Below the pieces are notes generated by a model. It worked only from the letters and a program-made list of their open reading frames with translations. It did not search any database and was not told the DNA's origin. A stretch of 64,000 bases of DNA from Limnohabitans kasalickyi (GTDB lineage Bacteria > Pseudomonadota > Gammaproteobacteria > Burkholderiales > Burkholderiaceae_C), in assembly GCA_965234325.1 (NCBI GenBank), contig OZ248407.1, positions 310,001 through 374,000 of the forward strand, in the 5' to 3' direction. The position numbers and the translations under genes were made by a program. Below are positions 53,163 through 61,200 of this stretch, piece by piece (positions within the stretch are counted from its first letter, which is position 1; every line of letters begins with the position of its first letter).

Positions 53163-55946
53163 CTACGCAACCAAAAGATCAGTTTCTAGATACAGCTTGT
53201 AAGCAGCATTGCCGACGTTGGAATAAGACTTGTAGCCAGCAGGTCCGGTACTGTCGAGGGACCAACCCGTTCCCACCAACTGGACCTTATCTCCAGTGTC
53301 ACCAATGATGAAGAGGGCCTGTTGATTACCGCCCATGCTTGTCAATGAAGCCAAGTCGATCTTGATCGTGTTGAAGAGTGGATTTGTCCCGCTAGTTACT
53401 GAACCGGTAATGTCAATACGGTCCATCCCTTTGATCTGATTAGCGGTTAAATCCAATACCAAACTGTCACTCTTCAAAAATAATGTATCGATGACAACGT
53501 TATCGTGTCCTGACACTTTTAAACCAGTTGCCGTTGCAGAGTAATAGTCATGCTGACTTGCACTTGTAGGCCCAATAACAGTATGAAGTGTTTGGCTGGT
53601 TGTGCCATCGACTGAAGTTAAAGTCAATAAGTCATGAATGATGCTTCCTGAACCGACAACTGATTTGCTATATGCGTAACCCCAAGAGTAGTTGTGTGAG
53701 TAATTGTTGCCTGTCGCGTCCAATGTGACTTGAAACGTACCACCATATCCACCAAAGAACTTTTGACCCCCAACGTCCGTGCTAGTTATCAATGTGTTTG
53801 TTGAAAGATTTTTAAAAAAACTTTCATCTGTATCAGGGTCTGAAATATTTAACTTTGAACCGGCTATTTGTGGCACGGTTGTCACAGCTGCCCCCAATAG
53901 ATTCATAAAAATGTTGATATTAGCGCCGTTGCTGTCTGTAGCCCCTGAAGTTGCTGCATCGTTGACGCCGTTGACGGTTATTGTGAGGGTCGTTGACTTC
54001 ACTGTACCTTCAACACCTTTGACCGTGTAAGTAAACACGTCATCGACCGCTTGCGTTTGGTTTGCTGCATCGGCTTGATATTCATACGCCCCTGAACTAA
54101 AAATCTTCAACTCACCATATTTACCTTGCAACAATACAAAACCTCCGCTTGCTATAGTTTTGGAGAGGTTGCTGCTATTTTGTACAGAAACCACAGTAAG
54201 CAAGCCATCAGAAGATTCATTTACTAGTTTTTTGTATGAGTCCGAATCGTTAGAAAGTACGGACAAGCCCGCTGCGGTAGACCCTTTTTCAGATACTGTA
54301 TTCTGTTCGGGGACCAATTCAATATCAGTCACAATAAATGATGTGCCGTTTATAATAGAAGTATTTTTCGCTGCGTCTGTGATAGTAGTCTCAGGCGTAT
54401 ATTTACCAACTGCTAAGTTCGCTGTATCCCATTTGCCATTCGATTTAAAAACATTGGTATAGCTATTAGTAGTCTCGTTTTTTAATCTAATAGACTCAAT
54501 ATAAGAACCAGCTTCAGTTGGTTCAGTCACCTTTAAAAGTTGAACCCCCACAACGCCTTGGTTATTAACTAGACCACCATCACTGGCTGGATCTAAAGCA
54601 GCACTGACGCCCGTTATCAAAGGAGATGTGGCGTCCAATGTTGCAAAGTCAGACAGAACAGTTGAGGCAGCTTGGGAATTGCCAGCAGCATTCTCAAGTG
54701 TGGCTGTTACGGTGAATTTTGCGCCTTCTGCTGATTTAGTAAATTTTTCAGTGTTTGTTGTTACGTATCCGTTATTGATATCGGTCGCTGTCAAAACTAC
54801 CACGATGGGGGTTTTTGTAGAACTATTGCTCCCCAATGTTTCGACCGCATTAAAAACCACTTTATCACCAGCCGCGAGATTGCCTTTGGTAAACGTAGCC
54901 TTCACATCAAAAGTTGTGGCTGAGCCAATTTCATTCTTATTAACGTAAGTATCGTTGTTAGTATCTGTGGTTATTTCAACCCCAGTGATTAAGCCAGTAG
55001 GGGCTGAAGTCGTGTCAAGTTTGGCACTGTCTGACGCACTTGCAGAATTAGTGGCATCTCGTTGAATAAGTGCACTTACCGTTAATGTTGCACCTTCAAC
55101 AGGCTTATCAAACTGCACCGTCACAGCGCTTGCATCAATCATCGCTTGTGTAAGCACAACCGTTTTCACAACTGTTGGTGAACTTCCATCCGTGAAAACA
55201 ACTTTATCTCCCACAGCAACTTTGGTTTTATCAAACCCTGCTGTGACAGTAAATGTGGACGCATTGTCTAATTCTGCTTTGCTAACTACACCGTCGTTGT
55301 TTTTATCCGTTGCGATGGTGATCGTTGGCGCAACACCACCGTTAGGTGCCACAGCCGTACCACCACCGCCACCGCCTGAACCAGCGCCGCTGCTACCGCC
55401 ACCGCCTCCCCCACCTCCCAAAGCCGCCGCCCCCAACCCAGCGGCCGCCAAGCCTAGTCCTCCCAAACCGCCACCGGCCACAGCCGCTGCTGCCAAAGGC
55501 AAACCAGCCAATTCAAACGCGCCGCCGGCAATAGGGCCGCCACCCAACGACAGCATGGCGGGCGTGCTGCCGTCTTTGAGCGTGGTGCTCATGCTGCTCA
55601 GCTCGGGGTCGTGCGGGATGTATTCGTAGATCGAACCGTTTTCGGCCTTGCCCACGATGGTGGGTACTTGCTGCAAGTTAACGGGGTCGTAGTAGCCCTC
55701 GATGATGATGTCGGGTTTACCGTTGTCCTCAAACATGAGGTACAGGTTTTTACCCACGCGTTTGCCGCGCACTTGGTCGGGCCCCAGGCCTTTGCCTTTG
55801 AGCTCGTCTTGCAGTTCGTAACGGGTGTCTGGTTTGGCGGTGATACGTGTCGGGTTGCCACGGGCGCCTGCTCCTGCGGGCACGGTGATGAGCGCGTTGT
55901 CCGAGCCCTTGCCTTCATTGACCAAAATTTTGTACTGTTTGAGCAT
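53163..55946 (-). CDS. Type I-secreted adhesin with BapA-like N-terminus (mosaic gene)
   Basis: A 927-residue predicted surface protein. Residues 1-about 130 resemble the BapA/Bap prefix region. A Gly/Ala-rich hydrophobic stretch and a Gly/Ser linker follow (about 135-205), then three or four Ig-like domains that each begin with a TDTNNDTYVNKNEI-like calcium-loop segment. A VCBS/cadherin-like part with ITVNGVNDAA follows (about 690), then a C-terminal secretion module containing RIDITG, TIKIDLASL and ALFIIGDTGDKVQLV. DNA for residues up to about 205 has host-like GC-rich codons; the rest is clearly richer in A+T. It starts 13 bp after the OmpA-family gene. Confidence 0.82.
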   Translation of the reverse strand: MLKQYKILVNEGKGSDNALITVPAGAGARGNPTRITAKPDTRYELQDELKGKGLGPDQVRGKRVGKNLYLMFEDNGKPDIIIEGYYDPVNLQQVPTIVGKAENGSIYEYIPHDPELSSMSTTLKDGSTPAMLSLGGGPIAGGAFELAGLPLAAAAVAGGGLGGLGLAAAGLGAAALGGGGGGGGSSGAGSGGGGGGTAVAPNGGVAPTITIATDKNNDGVVSKAELDNASTFTVTAGFDKTKVAVGDKVVFTDGSSPTVVKTVVLTQAMIDASAVTVQFDKPVEGATLTVSALIQRDATNSASASDSAKLDTTSAPTGLITGVEITTDTNNDTYVNKNEIGSATTFDVKATFTKGNLAAGDKVVFNAVETLGSNSSTKTPIVVVLTATDINNGYVTTNTEKFTKSAEGAKFTVTATLENAAGNSQAASTVLSDFATLDATSPLITGVSAALDPASDGGLVNNQGVVGVQLLKVTEPTEAGSYIESIRLKNETTNSYTNVFKSNGKWDTANLAVGKYTPETTITDAAKNTSIINGTSFIVTDIELVPEQNTVSEKGSTAAGLSVLSNDSDSYKKLVNESSDGLLTVVSVQNSSNLSKTIASGGFVLLQGKYGELKIFSSGAYEYQADAANQTQAVDDVFTYTVKGVEGTVKSTTLTITVNGVNDAATSGATDSNGANINIFMNLLGAAVTTVPQIAGSKLNISDPDTDESFFKNLSTNTLITSTDVGGQKFFGGYGGTFQVTLDATGNNYSHNYSWGYAYSKSVVGSGSIIHDLLTLTSVDGTTSQTLHTVIGPTSASQHDYYSATATGLKVSGHDNVVIDTLFLKSDSLVLDLTANQIKGMDRIDITGSVTSGTNPLFNTIKIDLASLTSMGGNQQALFIIGDTGDKVQLVGTGWSLDSTGPAGYKSYSNVGNAAYKLYLETDLLVA

Positions 55947-55959
55947 GGTGTTCTTTCAA

Positions 55960-57150
55960 TCAGTTGAGGGGGGCTGTTGTTTTGCTGGCTTTCGCGGGAC
56001 GGACGACGCGAACGGGTTTGCCGGGCTTGCCACGTTGGGGCATTTTTTGAGCGTCGTTGGCCTCACCATCACGCACCTTGGTTTGGGGCTTGGGCTCCAG
56101 CTTGGCTTCGGGTTTGGGCTCAGGCTTGACTTCTTGCACTTCGGCTTTGTGCTCCGTCATCTCGTCGAGCTTTTGCTCCACTTTCACGGTGATGACCACG
56201 CGACGGTTGGGTTTGTTGCAATCGATGCTGGCTGCGTTTTGAACCTGTGAACAAGTCACGATGGGTTCTGCCGAGCCTTTGCCGTCGGTGGTGATGCGGT
56301 CTGCACGCAAGCTACCGCGCACAAAGTACTCTTTGATGGTGGCGGAGCGGGCTTTGGACAGTACCAAGTTGCTCTCAGGGTTGCCAAACGGATCAGCATG
56401 GCCCACGACGTGCATGTGCACGCGGTCAGCGCTGCCAAACTCGGTCTTGATGCGGTCAATCAAGTGGTCCAAGGTGCGGCGGCCTTGGTCGGAAATGTCG
56501 TTGATGCCCGATTTGCCAAAGGCAAACAAAGCGTCAGCACCCAAGGTGATGTTTTGTGTGTAGAACACGGGCTCTTGCGGCTGTGGCTTGACCACAGGCG
56601 CGGCGTCTTCAAGGCAGGGCACGGCTTCAGCCACACGCGAGATGGTGTGTTGTTGCTCGCGGGTTTTGACCAGTTCGGGCAGCGCCATGTCTGCCTTGAC
56701 AGCTTCCATGACGGCGCGGCCGTTGCTTTGTTCGGAAATGCGCACATATACGTCTTGGCTGCCTTGCAGCATGAGCACGTTGACGATGTCGTAGTCGTCA
56801 CTCACGTCAAGGCCGTTTTGCTGCATGCGGGCGGCCACATCTAATTTAACGGGCGGCAAACAAATGGTGCTGTAGCCTCCGCGCTGCAACGAGGCGTGAT
56901 AAGTGCCGTTGATGTACACGCTGGCCACCTTTTTGGTGCTGACATTGGCGTTGCGGTAAAACACCACGCGCCCCTGCTGGGGCACAACCAGGCGGGGCAC
57001 TTTGAAAGCCCCACCCAGTGGGTTGGTCACCCCAGGCGTGGTGTTGTCCGCGTAGCTTTGCTGATACGCCTGAACGGGTTGGACGTTTTGCGCACTTGCG
57101 CTGACTGCCCACACCAAACATGCGAGACCCAAGATTTTTTTCATGTTCAT
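55960..57150 (-). CDS. OmpA-family outer-membrane protein with basic C-terminal tail
   Basis: A 396-residue exported protein. The signal peptide ends near VSASAQ. An N-terminal domain of about 150 residues (VYINGTYHASLQRGGYSTIC) is of a type I cannot name with confidence. An OmpA/MotB peptidoglycan-binding domain covers about 200-320, with HVVGHADPFGNPESNLVLS and a NLVLSKARS motif. A tail of about 75 residues rich in Pro, Lys and Glu closes it. It may anchor or space the secreted adhesins at the cell wall. The ATG overlaps the vapC stop (ATGA), so it is translationally coupled to a toxin gene. Confidence 0.85.
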   Translation of the reverse strand: MNMKKILGLACLVWAVSASAQNVQPVQAYQQSYADNTTPGVTNPLGGAFKVPRLVVPQQGRVVFYRNANVSTKKVASVYINGTYHASLQRGGYSTICLPPVKLDVAARMQQNGLDVSDDYDIVNVLMLQGSQDVYVRISEQSNGRAVMEAVKADMALPELVKTREQQHTISRVAEAVPCLEDAAPVVKPQPQEPVFYTQNITLGADALFAFGKSGINDISDQGRRTLDHLIDRIKTEFGSADRVHMHVVGHADPFGNPESNLVLSKARSATIKEYFVRGSLRADRITTDGKGSAEPIVTCSQVQNAASIDCNKPNRRVVITVKVEQKLDEMTEHKAEVQEVKPEPKPEAKLEPKPQTKVRDGEANDAQKMPQRGKPGKPVRVVRPAKASKTTAPLN

Positions 57151-57551
57151 TTCACCCAGTTTTCGACCCGCAGGCCCGGATACATTGCGAAATCCGCATC
57201 GTGGTTGGTGACCAACGTCACATCCAGCGACAGCGCGTGGGCAGCCACACGTTGATCGACTGGGTCTAACTTGCTGTCAACGGCCAGGCACTTCACCTCG
57301 CCATACGTTCGGGCGGCCTCGCCACCAAAGGGCGCCACCCACACGTCTTCTAAGAAGCCGTCGAGTGCCAAGCGGTTTTGCGCACACTCACGGCCCGAGC
57401 TCGCCACACCGAGCTCTAGCTCAGCCAAAGTGAGCGCTGAGATCACCACATCGCCCACGTAGCAGGGCGCCAAACGCTCCACTACGGCGATGGGCTGTTC
57501 TTTCATCAGGTAGACACACATGTGCGTGTCGAGCATGTATTTGGGTTTCAT
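57147..57551 (-). CDS. vapC: VapC-family PIN-domain toxin
   Basis: A 134-residue PIN nuclease. The acidic site is Asp8 (YMLDTH, where most VapC have DTN), Glu44 (LTLAELELG), Asp99 (DPVDQRVAAHAL) and Asp118 or Asp120 (TNHDADF). The His in place of the usual Asn next to Asp8 is a minor deviation, and activity is still expected. VapC toxins cleave tRNA or rRNA. The gene overlaps vapB by 4 bp and the OmpA-family gene by 4 bp. Confidence 0.92.
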   Translation of the reverse strand: MKPKYMLDTHMCVYLMKEQPIAVVERLAPCYVGDVVISALTLAELELGVASSGRECAQNRLALDGFLEDVWVAPFGGEAARTYGEVKCLAVDSKLDPVDQRVAAHALSLDVTLVTNHDADFAMYPGLRVENWVK

Positions 57552-57838
57552 ACGTTCGACATGAAGTTGGGAGAGAACTTGTTGAGTTTTTCGAGCACGT
57601 TGCCCATGCGGCGTTGGGCAGGTTTGATGTGCAGCTCGTCACCGTGGCGCTCGATGACCAAATCGATGTCCCATGCGCTGTAGCCCAGCTCGGCAGGGAT
57701 GCGAACGGCCTGGGAATTGCCGTTCTTGAAAATCTTGGTGAAAGCCCGGGTGGCGCCCTTGAGCGTGGCTCTTGTGCGTGCCAAGCCTGACCAATAGCCT
57801 TGTGAATACAACGAGTTGTTGGATTTCTCTTCTTTCAT
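57548..57838 (-). CDS. vapB: VapB-family AbrB-type antitoxin
   Basis: A 96-residue protein. The AbrB/MazE-like DNA-binding strand is TKIFKNGNSQAVRIPAELG (about residues 34-52), followed by a toxin-binding tail. Most VapB proteins begin at that motif; this one has about 33 additional N-terminal residues, with no in-frame ATG closer to it. The upstream ATG has a strong GGAGG ribosome binding site at 7 nt, so the extension appears real. It should neutralise VapC and repress the promoter that also drives the OmpA-family and adhesin genes. Confidence 0.88.
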   Translation of the reverse strand: MKEEKSNNSLYSQGYWSGLARTRATLKGATRAFTKIFKNGNSQAVRIPAELGYSAWDIDLVIERHGDELHIKPAQRRMGNVLEKLNKFSPNFMSNV

Positions 57839-58214
57839 GGCGTGCCTCCAGTTTGTGTATCAACACGTACTGAAACGAATTGATTTTTGACACATTTCAT
57901 GCTTTTACGAGTTACGTCTTATTCAGACATGTTTGATAATTAATTACTTCTTCTTATCGCTCGCTACTTTAACCGTTCACAGCTAAATAGTGTTTACTTT
58001 ATGACTCTTGTTAACGAGTTTTAACAAAATTAGTAACAGGAAAGAAGGTATTTTTTAACTGGTAAATACAAAAATAAATCGACCCAAAACTTAAAAGGTG
58101 CTTTTGGTGATTTTTTTGTAACACTGGCTTCACTGATGCGCGCGATTCAGTGACAGCCCTATGGATGCGTACATCCAAGTGGGCTTGGCATTGCACCAAG
58201 CCCACGGACCTCAA
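57839..58214 (-). other. AT-rich intergenic region between giant adhesin and vapB
   Basis: This 376-bp gap is far richer in A+T than its surroundings and contains no convincing gene; a 67-codon frame at 58011-58214 has no ribosome binding site. It must hold the vapBC-ompA-adhesin promoter, but no clear -35/-10 pair was chosen. A stem-loop at 58179-58205 lies just after the giant adhesin stop. Confidence 0.6.
58179..58205 (-). terminator. Stem-loop after the giant adhesin gene
   Basis: GTGGGCTTGG (58179-58188) and CCAAGCCCAC (58196-58205) form a 10-bp perfect stem with a 7-nt loop, 10 bp beyond the stop codon. The minus strand continues TTGGATG rather than a U-run, so termination may be Rho-dependent or the hairpin may only protect the mRNA end. 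Confidence 0.55.
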
Positions 58215-61200
58215 TTACAGATTTTTGAGATACATCTGTTCATCCACAAACAGCGTGGCCGCGCCGTTGGTGTACTGCGTGTACTGGTGACCCGCAGTGA
58301 ACGTGAAGTCATTGCCATACGCGCTGGTCAAACTTGCAGCCGTCAGAGTGGTGGCCGCCGTGGTCCAGCTTGCGCTGTCCACCAGATGCAACTCATCTGA
58401 CGCACCCAGCGTACCGGTGCCGTCGCCATTGATCACCATGGTGTGGCTTTCGTTGACGGTGGTGGTCGCTGCGTTGTCCAGCGCCGAGGGCATTTGCATG
58501 ACCGCGTGCAAGTCGAGCTTGATGATGTTGATGCCGCCGCCCGTCATGTCCACCGTGTTGGTGCCTTGAAGGGTTTCAAACGTGGCCACTTGGGTCGTGT
58601 CCACCTCCACACCCGAGGCCGTGGCCGACAGGGTGAGGCTGTTCACGGCCAAGTCTGTCGCACCTGCGGTGCCATAGGTTTGCGCCACCGTGGCACCCAG
58701 GCCGCTTGTGCCGGTTGCGCTGGTGTAGCTGCCATCCTGCAAGCTGACCAAAGTGGTGCCGCTGCCCGTGGCTGGTTCGACCACGGTGAACGTCCATTGG
58801 TGCAAGACTGCGTCGTACGTAGGGGGGCTCACCGTGCCTTTAGACACCACCCCTGTGTTGGACAAGTGCACGACGTCGAAGTCTGCGGCTGTGAACGTCG
58901 TGACTGGATCCAAGGCGCCACTGAAGGTCAACGTGTAAGTCACCGCGCCCCCGTTGGCAGCCACAGAAGCCGCGTTGTCGGTGATGCGGGCCACCACATG
59001 GTCCGTCAAGGTGATCGCTTGACCGCTGAATGCCGAGGTACCACCGTTCACGCTGGCATCGGTAGGTGCGCCATTGGCTGGCACCGCCACCGAACTGTCA
59101 ACCAAACGCACCTGCATATCTGGCTTGACCATGGCTGAGTTGCCGGTGGCTGCCAAGAAACGGATTTGTGTGGCGCGGTCCAAGTAAATCGCATTGGCAT
59201 CCGTCAAACCGGCTGCCACGTCCGTCCACACGTTGCTGGCGTTGAGGTATTGGTACTTGCCCAAAGTCGTCACTTCGTCCGCGCTGCCTGCGAACGTCAC
59301 CGCCACACCTTTGAAGGTTTGGGGCGTCGCCAAGGCGGTTTCTACGTCGGTGAAGCTGGTGCCGAACAAGCTGTCGATGGTGGCGGCTTTGGTCACGCCA
59401 CCTGCGTAAGGGGTGGTGGTGGAAGTCGGTGCGTCGGCGAGAGTAATTTCTGCATTGATATACAAAGTCACGCCATTTTTCTTTAACTCAAGATATCCAC
59501 TGTAGGGGTCAAAACCGTAGTTTTGGCCATAAGTGTTTGCCAATTCCTCTCCTGAAATGGGCAAACTACCAGCTACAGCGCCTTCCCAGCTAAGGAGATT
59601 GACTAAGCGAACGCCGCTACTGGCAGCAATGGTGGAGTCTTGGTTGATAACCATAATTTTCGAGTCGCTCAGCGCCAGCACATTGTCAACGCTTAGCGTC
59701 AAGACGTTATCGCCATAACCCGTGATGTCAATCGAGCTGATGTGAGCCAGTTTCGCAGCAACCGTGGCATCGGTCAGGTCAAGAGAACCGCTTGTCACGT
59801 CGTACACCAAGGTGTTGATGCCCTGGCCACCGTCAATTTTCATGCCGTTGCCAACAACCGCTAGGGCTGAGAAGCTGCCGTCGTTGATCGTGATCACGTC
59901 ATCGCCTGCGCCGGCAAACACTTTGTCTGCACCGCCGTTGAGGGTAATGGTGTCGTCAGCATCGCTACCCAACAAAATGTCCGCACCGGCGGTGCCGACA
60001 ATGATGGTGTCTGGGCTTCCCACACCATAGGCTTGTGTGCTTGCACCACCCAAACCGTCGACACCATTGAGGCTCTGATAAACGCCATCGGCTACGCTGA
60101 CTGCCATCACGCCAGAACCAGCTGTGGGGGCTTTGGCCACCACGGTCCAATGAGTGGCATCGACTTGCGTCAAGGAAACCAAAATGCCGTTGGTCACGGT
60201 GATATCGGCCGCTGTGAGGGTGGCCGCATCAATCGCTTCGCTGAAAGTCAAGGTAAAGGTGGTGTTGGCGTTGTTCAAGGTCGCCGTGGCACTGCTGTCG
60301 GTGATGGCCAAGGTGGGCACCGTGTTGGTAGTCAGCACATGGCTGTCCACATTCGAGAACACGGGCACGGGTGCATCGTTGACAGGGATCACGTTGACGG
60401 TTGACGTCAGCGCAGACGAGTCCAACGCGCCGTCGTTGATGACGTAGCTGATGGTGCGCGCTGCAGCCGTCGGAATGTCCGACGTGTTGCTGTAAGTCAC
60501 CGCACGCAACGCCGCTTGCCATTGCGCTTGCGTGGCGGTTCCGCCTGCGGAGGTCAGCGTCATCACACCACCCACCTGGGTAGCTGCAATGTTGCCCATG
60601 GTGCTGCCGTCATTGGTGAAGCTCAACACGTCTTCGCTGGCCACGTAACCACCGGTGATCGACACCTTGGCGCTGGTCAGCGTCGTGTTGTCTTGGTCTG
60701 CCACGGTGATGCCGAAGTTGATGGCGGCGGGTTTAGCGTTTTCGAAATAGTTGACGTTCGAGCCGAAGCTCAACACAGGCTTGTCGTTGACGTTGGTCAC
60801 GGTCACGGCCACCGCTTTGTCGGTGAACGCACCGGCCGTGTTCGTGGCACGCACCGTGATGTCGTACACGTTGTTAGCCCCTGCATCGGTCGGCGCTTCA
60901 AAGTCAGGCGAAGTCACAAAGGTCACCACGCCGGTGCTGGCGTTGATGGCGAACTTGCTGGCGTCTGCACCGGTCAAGGTGTAGGTGATGCCTGTGTCTG
61001 CATCGGCTTGCGCGTCGTACACCGTTGCGGTGGTGGCGAAGTTTTCAACAGCGCTGGCCGTCGCGCCGCTGGTGAACACGGGGTTGCCCACGATGGTCAC
61101 GTTCAGCGCTGGGCTAGGCAAGCTTTCCATACCTGCTGTATCGGTCAAGGTGTAGGTCAAAGCATGCGGGGCCACGCTCAAGGGCGTGGTGGGTGTCAGT

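Noticed and set aside
58011..58214. 67-codon frame in the AT-rich gap after the giant adhesin
   Set aside because: No ribosome binding site, no family similarity, and it overlaps the stem-loop at 58179-58205.
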